From NCBI RefSeq assembly GCF_029989365.1, contig NZ_JAPRAQ010000007.1, forward strand, positions 248,001 to 312,000: 64,000 bases of DNA, given 5' to 3'. How positions within the stretch are numbered: the first letter of the stretch is position 1; each line of letters begins with the position of its first letter. The DNA is from Bradyrhizobium sp. Arg816. GTDB taxonomy: Bacteria; Pseudomonadota; Alphaproteobacteria; Rhizobiales; Xanthobacteraceae. The notes below the pieces were generated by a model that was not told the origin of the DNA, searched no databases, and saw nothing but the letters and a program-made list of their open reading frames with translations. Positions 1 to 8,657 of the stretch are shown piece by piece. A program made the position numbers and the translations under genes.

Positions 1-267
1 GGGGGCCTCGTCCGTTGCCTTGGGGGCTTCTTCAGGACGCGGTTTTGGTAGCGGTATCCTGACGGGCATCTTGGCGGAATGAACCGTCGCGCGCGGCCGT
101 GGTGTACCAAAGCCAAAGATATCGAGCGGCGCAGCATATTTTCGCGCCTCTGCCCTCTCGGCCAGCACAAGCGACAGCCCCAGCGCGGCGGTAACCATTG
201 CCGCGCCCGCGGACATATAGCCGCGACAAGACCATTTGCGGCGAAAGTCCGGCAGGCTAAAACTCAT
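1..267 (-). CDS. Partial secreted proline-rich protein (N-terminal 89 residues)
   Basis: The gene starts with ATG at 267 and runs off the left edge, so only the N-terminus is visible. A basic N-terminus is followed by an Ala/Leu-rich hydrophobic stretch (about residues 17-37) ending near an Ala-rich site, which looks like a signal peptide or membrane anchor. After it comes a Pro/Lys/Arg-rich linker containing PLPKPRP. Such linkers occur at the start of rhizobial extensin-like and other envelope proteins, but no catalytic domain is visible here, so no function is assigned. It is divergent from the acyl-CoA ligase at 332, sharing a short promoter region. Confidence 0.6.
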   Translation of the reverse strand, partial: MSFSLPDFRRKWSCRGYMSAGAAMVTAALGLSLVLAERAEARKYAAPLDIFGFGTPRPRATVHSAKMPVRIPLPKPRPEEAPKATDEAP

Positions 268-331
268 GACAATTCTTTGGCCCAGCGCTGAGAGCTATAA
301 AAAGTCCAGCCCACCTCGGAGGAATGTCTGA

Positions 332-1960
332 ATGCTTGGTTTGATGCAAGATTGGCCCCTGCTCTGCCACCGGATCATCGAACACGCCGCCAGGATTCAT
401 GGCAAGCAGGAGGTCGTTACGAGATCGGTCGAGGGACCGATCCATCGCACCACCTACGGCGAAATCCACAAGCGGGCGCTCAAGGTCTCGCAGGTGCTGG
501 AGCGAGACGGCATCAAGCTCGGTGACCGTGTCGCAACGATCGCCTGGAACACCTGGCGCCATCTCGAGGTCTGGTACGGCATCATGGGGATCGGCGCCAT
601 CTGCCATACCGTCAATCCCCGCCTTTTCCCCGAGCAGATCGCCTGGATCATCAACCATGCGCAGGACCGCATCGTGATGACCGACCTCACCTTCGTTCCG
701 GTCCTGGAGAAGATCGCCGACAAGCTGCCAAGCGTGGAACGCTACGTCGTGCTCACCGACAAGGCGAACATGCCGCAGACGACGCTGAAGAACGTGGTCG
801 CCTACGAGGACTGGATCGCGGAGGCCGACGGCAAGTTCGAATGGAAGGACTTTGACGAGAACACGGCAGCCGCGATGTGCTACACATCCGGCACCACGGG
901 CGATCCGAAGGGTGTTCTGTATTCGCATCGCTCCAACGTGCTGCACGCGCTGATGGCGAACAATGTCGATGCGCTCGGCACCAGCGCGTCCGAGACAATG
1001 CTGCCGGTGGTGCCGCTGTTCCATGCCAATAGCTGGGGCATCGCCTTCTCGGCGCCCTCGCAAGGCACCAAGCTGGTCATGCCCGGCGCCAAGCTCGACG
1101 GCGCCTCCGTCTACGAGCTGCTCTCGACCGAGAATGTGACGCACACGGCGGGCGTGCCCACGGTGTGGCTGATGCTGCTGCAGCACATGGCCGCCAACAA
1201 TCTGAAGCTGCCGGACCTGAAGATGGTGATCTGCGGCGGCTCGGCGATGCCGCGCTCGATGATCAAGGCCTTCCTCGACATGGGCTCGAACGTGCGCCAC
1301 GCCTGGGGCATGACCGAGATGAGTCCGATCGGCAGCGTCGCGGCACTGAAGCCGCCGTTCCAGAATGCGACCGGCGATGCGCGGCTCGACGTGCTGCAGA
1401 TGCAGGGCTATGCGCCCTTCGCGGTGGAGATGAAGATCACCGACGATGCCGGCAAGGAGCTGCCCTGGGACGGCAAGACCTTCGGCCGTCTCAAGGTCTC
1501 CGGCCCCGCCGTTGCCAAGGCCTATTACCGCGTCGACAGCAACATCCTCGACGAGGAAGGCTTCTTCGACACCGGCGACGTCGCGACCATCGACGAGGCC
1601 GGCTACATGCGGATCACCGACCGCTCCAAGGACGTGATCAAGTCCGGCGGCGAGTGGATCTCCTCGATCGACCTCGAAAACCTCGCGGTCGGCCATCCCG
1701 CCGTGGCGGAGGCCGCCGTCATCGGCATCTATCATCCCAAATGGGACGAGCGGCCGCTGCTGATCGTGCAGCTCAAGCAGGGCCAGCAGGCCAGCCGCGA
1801 GGACATCCTGAAGTTCATGGACGGCAAGATCGCCAAATGGTGGATGCCTGACGACGTCGCCTTCGTCGACGGCATTCCGCACACCGCGACCGGCAAGATC
1901 CTGAAGACCGCACTGCGCGACCAGTTCAAGGATTACCGCTTCCCGAACGCGGCGGCGTAA
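332..1960 (+). CDS. Long-chain fatty acid-CoA ligase (AMP-binding family)
   Basis: This 542-residue member of the ANL adenylating superfamily activates a carboxylic acid with ATP and joins it to CoA. The P-loop-like motif YTSGTTGDPKGV is at residues 184-195, followed by the WGMTEMSP substrate/AMP motif, the hinge region with SGGEWISS, and the C-terminal ATGKILK motif whose Lys catalyses adenylation. The length is normal for medium/long-chain acyl-CoA synthetases of the FadD/AlkK type. A strong GGAGGA at 318-323 lies 8 nt before the ATG, fixing the start. The exact chain length or aromatic specificity cannot be read from sequence. It stands alone and is followed by a palindromic repeat element. 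Confidence 0.9.
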   Translation: MLGLMQDWPLLCHRIIEHAARIHGKQEVVTRSVEGPIHRTTYGEIHKRALKVSQVLERDGIKLGDRVATIAWNTWRHLEVWYGIMGIGAICHTVNPRLFPEQIAWIINHAQDRIVMTDLTFVPVLEKIADKLPSVERYVVLTDKANMPQTTLKNVVAYEDWIAEADGKFEWKDFDENTAAAMCYTSGTTGDPKGVLYSHRSNVLHALMANNVDALGTSASETMLPVVPLFHANSWGIAFSAPSQGTKLVMPGAKLDGASVYELLSTENVTHTAGVPTVWLMLLQHMAANNLKLPDLKMVICGGSAMPRSMIKAFLDMGSNVRHAWGMTEMSPIGSVAALKPPFQNATGDARLDVLQMQGYAPFAVEMKITDDAGKELPWDGKTFGRLKVSGPAVAKAYYRVDSNILDEEGFFDTGDVATIDEAGYMRITDRSKDVIKSGGEWISSIDLENLAVGHPAVAEAAVIGIYHPKWDERPLLIVQLKQGQQASREDILKFMDGKIAKWWMPDDVAFVDGIPHTATGKILKTALRDQFKDYRFPNAAA

Positions 1961-1967
1961 AAGGTGC

Positions 1968-2129
1968 CACCCTCCCCTGGAGGGGGAGGGGCGGCTCGCA
2001 TTTGAGCGCAGCGAAAATGAGAGACGGGGTGGGGCGACAGTCTCTCCACGGGGATGGTGCCCGTGTGGAGGGATCACCCCACCCCGCTCGCGCTTCGCGC
2101 GATCGACCCTCCCCCTCCAGGGGAGGGTG
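1968..2129. repeat. Palindromic intergenic repeat with 23-bp perfect arms
   Basis: The 23-bp arm at 1968-1990 is the exact reverse complement of 2107-2129. Between them lies a second, imperfect inverted pair (GACGGGGTGGGG against CACCCCACCCCG). This makes a long cruciform or transcript hairpin of about 162 bp just after the acyl-CoA ligase stop. It resembles the element at 61873-62072, which has related arms of the CCCTCTCCCC type. This class of mobile-looking palindrome is widespread in Bradyrhizobium intergenic space, and it may also end transcription. Confidence 0.8.
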
Positions 2130-2228
2130 AACGACCCTTGAATTTGCCCCCGGGCCGTGGTCTCAACGGCCCATCGTCGCGCCAAATCGGCCGATACCGC
2201 CCCTAAAACCCCGGCAGAGCTTCACCCG

Positions 2229-3083
2229 ATGGCCCGCAGGTTTTCCGCTCCCTATCAGTCGGAGCCCGTGTCCAGCCTCGCGAGCTGGGCGCGTAATCTG
2301 GCCGTGTTCGCGGTGGTGGCGGTGGTGGTCTCGATCATCATCGTCCGCTTCGACTTCCTGGAGATGAAACCGGCGCTGATGACGTTCTTCGGCGGGCTCG
2401 CGATCGCCGGTCTCTCGATCCTGTTTGGGCTCGCGGGCTTTGCCGCGATCTGGCAGAACGGCTCGCGCGGCATGGGGCGCATCCTGCTCGCCTTCCTCAT
2501 CGACGGCGCGATCCTCGCTTATCCCGCTTATCTCGCTCTGCAATACCGCAAGCTGCCGCCGATCTACGACATCACCACCAACCCGATCGACCCGCCACGC
2601 TTCGACGCGCTCGCGCATCTGCGCACCGGCGATGGCACCAACACCGCGGTCTATGCCGGCCTCTATTCGGCCGAGCAGCAGCGCCAGTTCTATCCCGACA
2701 TCGAGCCGATCGAGCTCGAGATCCCGGTCGATCGGGCCTATGCGATTGCGCGCCAGCTCGTCATCAAGCGCAAATGGCTCGTCATCGACGAGCGCGAGCC
2801 GCAGCCGCCGCGCCGTATCGGCCGCATCGAGGCGGTGGCGCGGACGCCGATCATGGGATTCCGCGAGGACATCTCGATCCGGGTCGTGCCCGACGGCGAC
2901 GATTCCCGCGTCGATATCCGCTCGGCGTCGCGCTATTTCGACAGTGATCTCGGCAGCAACGCCGCGCGCGTCAAAAAATTCATCGACGATCTCAACACCG
3001 CGGCCGATGCCGACGCGCTGAAGCCGGTGAAGAAGACGCCGGTCGCGCCGCCGAAGGCGCCGGCGAAGACGGTGAAGAAGTGA
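2229..3083 (+). CDS. DUF1499 domain membrane protein
   Basis: The protein is 284 residues when started from ATG 2229; an upstream in-frame GTG at 2157 lies next to the palindromic repeat and is less likely. The N-terminal half has three hydrophobic spans (about residues 20-42, 50-75 and 85-105). The C-terminal half is a DUF1499 domain, recognisable by EDISIRVVPDGDDSRVDIRSAS followed by D-x-G-x-NAARVKKF. The last 30 residues are a Lys/Pro/Ala-rich tail. DUF1499 has no established function. The gene is not obviously in an operon, since the next gene converges on it. Confidence 0.85.
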   Translation: MARRFSAPYQSEPVSSLASWARNLAVFAVVAVVVSIIIVRFDFLEMKPALMTFFGGLAIAGLSILFGLAGFAAIWQNGSRGMGRILLAFLIDGAILAYPAYLALQYRKLPPIYDITTNPIDPPRFDALAHLRTGDGTNTAVYAGLYSAEQQRQFYPDIEPIELEIPVDRAYAIARQLVIKRKWLVIDEREPQPPRRIGRIEAVARTPIMGFREDISIRVVPDGDDSRVDIRSASRYFDSDLGSNAARVKKFIDDLNTAADADALKPVKKTPVAPPKAPAKTVKK

Positions 3084-3155
3084 GATCGGCGAATGGGGAG
3101 TAGCAAATAGCGAGTGGAAAGCACCTATTCGCTGCTCCCTATTCGCCATTCGCCC

Positions 3156-4073
3156 CTAAGCCATTCGATACGTTCCACCGATTACGGGATCGCCATCCGT
3201 CGTCACCACGCCGCGCGCGACCAGATCTTCCAGATGCGCCAGAACGGAATAGCCGGCGGCCGTCGTCAGCCTGGGATCGATGCCGATATAGATCGCGCGC
3301 ACCATGGTCGGGATATCGGCCTCGCCCTTGGCCAGGCGGTGCAGGATCGATGCCTCGCGCGCCTTGCGGTGGCGGATCAGGAAGCGCACGAAGCGCTGGC
3401 CGTCCGGGATCTCCGGGCCGTGGCCCGAGAAATACAGATCCTCCTCGCGCACGGCGAGGCGGTCGAGCGACTCCATGTAGTCGATCATCGAGCCGTCGGG
3501 CGGCGCCACGATCGAGGTCGACCAGCCCATCACGTGATCGCCGACGAAGTTGAATTTCCGTTCGGGCCAGGCGAAGGCGAGATGATTGGCGGTGTGGCCG
3601 GGCGTCGCCACGGCCTCCAGACGCCAGCCATCGCCTTCGACGACGTCGCCATGGGCGAGCCTGGTATCGGGCGCGAAATCGCGGTCGGCGCCGGACTCCG
3701 GATTGTGCTTCTCGCTCTCGAAGCGCGGGCGCGAGGCACGGTGCGGGCCCTCGGCATAGACAGGCGCGCCGGTCGCCTGCTTGATCCGCGCGGTGTTCGG
3801 CGAATGGTCGCGATGGGTGTGGGTGACGAAGATATGGCTCACCGTCTCGCCGCGCACGGCATCGAGCAGCGCCGCCGCATGCGCCTCGTCGTCCGGGCCG
3901 GGATCGATGATCGCGACGTTGCCTTGGCCTACGATGTAGCTGACCGTGCCGGTGAAGGTGAACGGGCTCGGATTGTTACAGAGCACGCGCCGCACGCCGG
4001 GACGGACTTCCTCGACGACACCGGCCTTGAGCGGAAAGTTGCGGTTGAACGGGATGTCGTCGTTGTCGGACAT
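3156..4073 (-). CDS. MBL-fold metallo-hydrolase (LACTB2-like)
   Basis: This 305-residue metallo-beta-lactamase-fold hydrolase carries the metal motif THTHRDHS (HxHxDH), an ATPGHTANH motif, and later GDHVMGWS and SGHGPEI supplying the remaining metal ligands. A winged-helix-like C-terminal segment (AIYIGIDPRLTTAAGYSVLAHLEDL) is typical of the LACTB2/glyoxalase-II-like group, some of which act on RNA or thioesters. The true substrate is unknown. ATG 4073 is chosen because AGGAAG lies just upstream; the longer reading from 4109 would run into an intergenic repeat. Confidence 0.88.
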   Translation of the reverse strand: MSDNDDIPFNRNFPLKAGVVEEVRPGVRRVLCNNPSPFTFTGTVSYIVGQGNVAIIDPGPDDEAHAAALLDAVRGETVSHIFVTHTHRDHSPNTARIKQATGAPVYAEGPHRASRPRFESEKHNPESGADRDFAPDTRLAHGDVVEGDGWRLEAVATPGHTANHLAFAWPERKFNFVGDHVMGWSTSIVAPPDGSMIDYMESLDRLAVREEDLYFSGHGPEIPDGQRFVRFLIRHRKAREASILHRLAKGEADIPTMVRAIYIGIDPRLTTAAGYSVLAHLEDLVARGVVTTDGDPVIGGTYRMA

Positions 4074-4104
4074 GGGACTTCCTGTGCGTGCCGCCACACT
4101 CTTC

Positions 4105-4205
4105 GTCATACCCCGCGAAAGCGGGGTATCCAGTACGCCGCGGCACCAGTGGCGAAAGCAAGGTCTCCGGAATACTGGATCGTCCGCTTTCGCGGACGAT
4201 GACAG
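4105..4205. repeat. Palindromic intergenic repeat, GTCAT...CCAGTACGCCG family
   Basis: Outer ends GTCATacccc and gatGACAG frame inner hairpins (CCCCGCGAAAGCGGGG; CGTCCGCTTTCGCGGACG) and paired TCCAGTA / TACTGGA blocks. The same architecture and core words recur at 55268-55373, so this is a dispersed family and not a local accident. It lies in the head-to-tail gap upstream of the MBL-fold gene. Confidence 0.8.
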
Positions 4206-4240
4206 CGCAGCAAGACAGCCACCACGGAATTCCGAGGCGA

Positions 4241-5455
4241 CTAGAAAAACGCCTGGATGCCCGTGATCGCACGTCCCAGGATCAGGGCGTGGACGTCGTG
4301 CGTCCCCTCGTAGGTGTTGACGGTCTCGAGGTTATGGACGTGGCGCATCACGTGGTACTCGGCCGAGATGCCGTTGCCGCCGTGCATGTCGCGCGCGACG
4401 CGGGCGATGTCGAGGGCCTTGCCGCAATTGTTGCGCTTCATGATCGAGATCATCTCGGGCGCAAACTTGCCCTCGTCCATCAGACGGCCGACGCGAAGCG
4501 AACCCTGGAGGCCCAGCGCGATCTCGGTTTCCATGTCCGCCAGCTTCTTCTGCACGAGCTGGGTCGCGGCGAGCGGCTTGCCGAACTGCTTGCGGTCGAG
4601 CGTGTACTGGCGGGCGCGGTGCATGCAATCCTCGGCGGCGCCGAGCGCACCCCAGGAGATACCGTAGCGGGCGCGGTTGAGGCAGCCGAACGGGCCCTTG
4701 AGGCCGGAGACGTTGGGCAGCAGGGCGTCCTCGGGAACCACGACGCCGTCCATCACGACCTCGCCGGTGATGGAGGCGCGCAAGCTGAGCTTGCCGCCGA
4801 TCTTCGGCGCGGAGAGCCCCTTCATGCCCTTTTCCAGCACGAAGCCGCGGATCTGGTTGTCGTGCTCGGCCGACTTGGCCCAGACCACGAACACGTCGGC
4901 GATCGGCGCGTTCGAGATCCACATCTTGCTGCCGGTCAGGCGATAGCCATCCGCGACCTTCTCGGCGCGGGTCTTCATGCCGGCCGGATCGGAACCGGCG
5001 TCAGGCTCGGTGAGACCGAAGCAGCCGACCCATTCGCCGCTGGCGAGCTTCGGCAGGTACTTCTTGCGCTGGTTCTCGTCGCCATAGGCGTAGATCGGAT
5101 ACATCACCAGCGAGGACTGCACCGAGTTCATCGAGCGATAGCCGGAATCGACCCGCTCGATCTCGCGCGCGACCAGGCCGTAGGCGACGTAGCTCGCATT
5201 GGCACAGCCATATTCCTCAGGCAGCGTAATGCCGATCAGGCCGAGCTCGCCCATCTCGTTGAAGATCTCGCGGTCGGTCTTCTCCTCGAGATAAGCCTTG
5301 GTGACGCGCGGCAGCAGCTTGTCCTGGGCATAGGCGCGCGCGGTGTCGCGCACCATGCGCTCGTCTTCGGTGAGCTGCTCGTCGAGCAGGAACGGATCGT
5401 CCCATTGGAAGGAAGCCGCAGCCGGCTTGTCCTTGGTCTGAGGGCGCACGCTCAT
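4241..5455 (-). CDS. gcdH: Glutaryl-CoA dehydrogenase
   Basis: This 404-residue FAD-dependent acyl-CoA dehydrogenase oxidatively decarboxylates glutaryl-CoA to crotonyl-CoA in lysine, tryptophan and benzoate degradation. The diagnostic GcdH features are present: GYRSMNSVQSSLV, with R107 at the position that binds the substrate gamma-carboxylate, and the C-terminal NTYEGTHDVHALILGRAITG block with the catalytic base E383. The FAD/substrate motifs CFGLTEPDAGSDP and KMWISNA are also intact. These residues separate it from ordinary short-chain acyl-CoA dehydrogenases. It is monocistronic as far as can be seen, with ribB downstream-upstream separated by about 137 bp carrying a repeat. Confidence 0.95.
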   Translation of the reverse strand: MSVRPQTKDKPAAASFQWDDPFLLDEQLTEDERMVRDTARAYAQDKLLPRVTKAYLEEKTDREIFNEMGELGLIGITLPEEYGCANASYVAYGLVAREIERVDSGYRSMNSVQSSLVMYPIYAYGDENQRKKYLPKLASGEWVGCFGLTEPDAGSDPAGMKTRAEKVADGYRLTGSKMWISNAPIADVFVVWAKSAEHDNQIRGFVLEKGMKGLSAPKIGGKLSLRASITGEVVMDGVVVPEDALLPNVSGLKGPFGCLNRARYGISWGALGAAEDCMHRARQYTLDRKQFGKPLAATQLVQKKLADMETEIALGLQGSLRVGRLMDEGKFAPEMISIMKRNNCGKALDIARVARDMHGGNGISAEYHVMRHVHNLETVNTYEGTHDVHALILGRAITGIQAFF

Positions 5456-5553
5456 GAAACGTCCTTTCGTCTGGTTCCGTCAAAATTTGCCCGACAAACT
5501 AAAGCGCCGCGGCAACAAGTGCAATTGCGTTGCAGATGGATGGGTCTGCGTAA

Positions 5554-5585
5554 ATCCCGGGGATGCGTAGCGCGCGCCCCGGGAT
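5554..5585. repeat. Short palindromic repeat after ribB
   Basis: ATCCCGGGG (5554-5562) is mirrored by CCCCGGGAT (5577-5585) around a 14-nt GC loop, starting 7 nt beyond the ribB stop. On the minus strand the hairpin is followed by TTTACG, so it could also end the ribB transcript. Confidence 0.55.
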
Positions 5586-5592
5586 GACAGCG

Positions 5593-6669
5593 CTAGCTTT
5601 CGAGCTGCTCGTTGGCGACGATCTCGATGCCGAAGCCTGACAGGCCCTTGTAGTCGTGCACCGATGAGGTGAGGTGGCGGATCGAGGTGACGCCGAGATC
5701 GCGCAGGATCTGCGCGCCGACACCGACCTCGCGCCACTGGCGGTTGCGGTCCGCTTCGCTCGCGCTCTCATCGGGCAACGGGGCAACGGGGACACCGGCG
5801 GCGCCGTCGCGCAGGTAAACCAAGACGCCACGGCCGGACTTCTTGAAGTGCTCGAGCACTGCCGCCATGCGCTTGTGGCCGGTGAAGATGTCCTTGACGA
5901 TGTTGGGCTTGTGGAAGCGCGTCAGCACGTTCTTGCCGTCGCCGACGCCGTTATAGACGAACGCGACGTGGGCGATGGAATCGAACGGCGAGCGGTAGGC
6001 ATAGCCCTGGAGCGGCCCGATCGGGCTGTCAGTGACAAAGGTCGAGACCCGCTCGATCAGCTTCTCGCGTACCTGGCGGTAGGCAATCATGTCGGCGATG
6101 GTGACATGCTTGAGCTTGTGCTGGGCCGCGAAGCGGGCGACCTGCTCGCCCTTCATCACGCTGCCGTCGTCGTTCATCAACTCGCTGATGACGCCGACCG
6201 GCGGCAGGCCGGACAGCTTGCAGAGGTCGACCGCGGCCTCGGTATGGCCGGAGCGCAAGAGCACGCCGCCGTCCTTGGCGATCAGCGGGAAGATGTGGCC
6301 CGGACGGGCGAAATCGTTGGCGCCGACATTGGGATTGGACAGCGCGCGGCAGCACGAGGCGCGCTCTTCGGCCGAGATGCCGGTGCCGCCGTCGGGCTTG
6401 TAGTCGATCGAGACCGTGAATGCGGTGGTGTGCGCGGAATCGTTGTGGGCCACCATCGGATCGAGCCGGAGGCGGCGCGCGTCCTCGGTGGTCACGGGCG
6501 CGCAGACGATGCCGGAGGTATGGCGGATGATGAACGCCATCTTCTCGGCGGTGCAGAGCGAGGCGGCGACGATCAGATCGCCCTCGCCCTCGCGGTCCTC
6601 GTCGTCGGTGACGACCACGAGCTCACCCCGGGCAAAGGCCTGCAAGACTTCCTGAACGTTATCGGGCAT
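5593..6669 (-). CDS. ribB: 3,4-dihydroxy-2-butanone-4-phosphate synthase with degenerate RibA domain
   Basis: The N-terminal ~205 residues are a complete RibB domain, which makes dihydroxybutanone phosphate from ribulose 5-phosphate for riboflavin. Visible motifs are DDEDREGEGDL, RHTSGIVCAP, the FTVSIDY block, and the RPGHIFPL...RSGHTEAAVDL region. Residues ~206-358 align in order with GTP cyclohydrolase II, but the zinc ligands are gone. Where RibA has HSECLTGD...CDCG, this protein has HKPNIVKDIFTGHKR with no Cys. The second domain is therefore probably not a GTP cyclohydrolase. Such proteins are known in Bradyrhizobium as RibBX-type. Total length 358 residues. Confidence 0.93.
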   Translation of the reverse strand: MPDNVQEVLQAFARGELVVVTDDEDREGEGDLIVAASLCTAEKMAFIIRHTSGIVCAPVTTEDARRLRLDPMVAHNDSAHTTAFTVSIDYKPDGGTGISAEERASCCRALSNPNVGANDFARPGHIFPLIAKDGGVLLRSGHTEAAVDLCKLSGLPPVGVISELMNDDGSVMKGEQVARFAAQHKLKHVTIADMIAYRQVREKLIERVSTFVTDSPIGPLQGYAYRSPFDSIAHVAFVYNGVGDGKNVLTRFHKPNIVKDIFTGHKRMAAVLEHFKKSGRGVLVYLRDGAAGVPVAPLPDESASEADRNRQWREVGVGAQILRDLGVTSIRHLTSSVHDYKGLSGFGIEIVANEQLES

Positions 6670-6859
6670 TTCCCAATCTCTATCGGTTATGGCCGGGAGG
6701 CTTCGCCGGACGCCTTAGCCGGACTTGGCCCCAAGCGCTAGTGTCCTGGACGCAACCGCATATGCCTGACGGTGGCCCGGCCCGCGGGTCTGAGGCTTGC
6801 ACCGAAGATACCAGGGATATAGGCGCACACGGCCCGGACGGAAAGCGGCAGCGCCGCCT

Positions 6860-8590
6860 TCAGGGCAGCACTTCGCGCCGCTCGCCGAGCCGGACATCGA
6901 GTTCGGCCCGCTTGTCGGGCAGCAGCCCGGCCTGGGCGGCTTCGATCACGGTAAACAGCTCATGAGCGTCGCTGAGCCGGGTCACGGTGACGTAGCTGGC
7001 GCCGGCCGCGTAGAGCTCGCCCACATCCGACAAGAGATCGGCCGTGGCAACGATCATGGCGGTCGGGTTGAGGGTGCGGACGTGGCGGACCAGCTTCTCG
7101 TTGCTGGCGCCCTTGAGAAGGGCGTCCGGCACGCTGAGGATGATCATCTCGGACTTGCCGACGCCGGCATGGAGCAGCGTGTCGGCGCTGCTGATGTCGC
7201 CATAGATCACGTGCAGGCCGCGCGACAGCAGCGTCTTGTACACATTGGGATTGAAGTCGATCACGGTAATCTGCTCGAGCAGCACCGGCGCCTGCCGTTC
7301 GATCTCGGCCAGCAGCGCGCTCGCCGCACGGAAAAAGCCGAGGATGACGATGCGGCGGGCCTCGCCATGGCCGCCCTCCTGCCCCTCCTCGGCATGGCCG
7401 TTGCCATGGTCGAGGTCGCGCAGGCCGATCCGCTTCAGGCGGCCGATCGCCCAGCGGGTGATCTCGTCGCTGCGGGTCATCACGAAGGTCGAGAGCACCG
7501 CCAGCACCACGAAGGCAAAGGAGGCTGCGTTCGCCGTTTCGGCCGCGATGTGATGGTCGGCGACGCCGGTCTGGATCACCACCAGCGAGAACTCGGAGAT
7601 CTGCGCGAGGTTAAGGGCCGGCAACAGGCTGGCGCGCAGGCCCTGCTTCATCAGATAGAGCGGGGCGAAGGTGGTGACGAGGCGGCTCACCACCGTGAAC
7701 GCCGCGATCATCAAGGCAAGCCCGATCACGGAGAGGCCCGGCACGGGAATGGTCATGCCGAGCGCGACAAAGAACAGCGTGATGAAGAAGTCGCGGAGCG
7801 TGGTGACCTTGGCGGTGACGTCGAGGGCGTAAGGGAAGGTCGACAGCGAAACGCCGGCGATCAGCGCACCCATCTCGCGCGAGAGCGAGAGCCGCTCCGC
7901 GGTCTCGGCGACGAGGAAGCACCAGGCGAGTGCGCCAAGCAGGATCAGCTCGGGGCGGCGGGCAATCTGATGGAATAGGCGCGGCAGCACGTAGCGGCTG
8001 ACCAGCAGCGCGGCGGCGACCAGCACCGCGACACGGCCGATCGACAGCAGGATGACGCTGACCTCGAGATTGGCGAGGCTCGGCTGCACCGCCAGGAACA
8101 GGATGGCGAAGATGTCCTGGAGCACCAGGACGCCGAGCGTGATGCGACCAGGCAGCGTGTCGAGCTCGCGCTTCTCGTAGAGCACCTTGACGATGATCAC
8201 GGTGCTCGACAGCGCGCAGGCGACGCAGAGATAGACCGCATCGAAATGCCCACCGCCGAGCGACAGGCCGATGCCGACGAAGAACAGCACCCCGAGCAGG
8301 CAGCCCCCGATGAGCTGGCCGCCTGCCGCGAACAGGATCACCTTTCCCGCCCGCACGATCTTCTTCAGGTCGATCTCGAGGCCGATCATGAACAGCATGA
8401 AGATCAGGCCGAGCTCGGAAATGACGCTGATCGATTCCTGTGATTTGACCCAGCCGGCACCGAATGGACCTATGCAGAAGCCGGCGATAAGGTAGGCCAG
8501 GATCAGCGGCTGCCGGGAGAAATGGGCGAGCAGGCCCAGCATCCAGGCAAACAGAATACAGAGAGTGATGTCGCGAATGAGTTCGTGCAT
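6860..8590 (-). CDS. Kef-type monovalent cation:proton antiporter
   Basis: This 576-residue CPA2-family antiporter has an N-terminal membrane domain of about 12 hydrophobic helices (residues ~1-385) with GLEIDLKKI, LQDIFAILF (the ion-binding QD pair) and GALIAGVSLS. A Gly/His/Glu-rich linker (DHGNGHAEEGQEGGHGEAR) leads to a C-terminal Rossmann RCK/TrkA-N domain (RIVILGFFRAASALLAEIE ... VIDFNP). It probably exchanges K+ or Na+ for H+ at the inner membrane under RCK control. ATG 8590 (MHELIRD) is preferred over the reading from 8641, which would approach the divergent gene. Confidence 0.88.
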   Translation of the reverse strand: MHELIRDITLCILFAWMLGLLAHFSRQPLILAYLIAGFCIGPFGAGWVKSQESISVISELGLIFMLFMIGLEIDLKKIVRAGKVILFAAGGQLIGGCLLGVLFFVGIGLSLGGGHFDAVYLCVACALSSTVIIVKVLYEKRELDTLPGRITLGVLVLQDIFAILFLAVQPSLANLEVSVILLSIGRVAVLVAAALLVSRYVLPRLFHQIARRPELILLGALAWCFLVAETAERLSLSREMGALIAGVSLSTFPYALDVTAKVTTLRDFFITLFFVALGMTIPVPGLSVIGLALMIAAFTVVSRLVTTFAPLYLMKQGLRASLLPALNLAQISEFSLVVIQTGVADHHIAAETANAASFAFVVLAVLSTFVMTRSDEITRWAIGRLKRIGLRDLDHGNGHAEEGQEGGHGEARRIVILGFFRAASALLAEIERQAPVLLEQITVIDFNPNVYKTLLSRGLHVIYGDISSADTLLHAGVGKSEMIILSVPDALLKGASNEKLVRHVRTLNPTAMIVATADLLSDVGELYAAGASYVTVTRLSDAHELFTVIEAAQAGLLPDKRAELDVRLGERREVLP

Positions 8591-8627
8591 ACCAAATTGG
8601 TCCGTTTTGCCGCACCCTAGAGCCAGG

Positions 8628-8641
8628 TTGCGGCGCGGCAA
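8628..8641. promoter_or_regulatory. Possible FixK2-type box TTGC-N6-GCAA
   Basis: TTGCGGCGCGGCAA fits the rhizobial FixK2 consensus TTG(A/C)-N6-(T/G)CAA. It lies in the 67-bp gap between the divergent antiporter and DUF3124 genes. The spacer is GC only and the site is 17 bp from one start codon, so chance is a serious alternative. Confidence 0.25.
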
Positions 8642-8657
8642 GCGAGCAATTCGTCAC

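Noticed and set aside
257..2185. A 642-codon minus-strand frame
   Set aside because: It lies opposite the acyl-CoA ligase and through the palindromic repeat, with no ribosome site or recognisable domain; antisense shadow.
6670..6859. FMN riboswitch upstream of ribB
   Set aside because: The conserved RFN core words (such as ACCGGCGGT in context) are not found on the minus strand of this gap.
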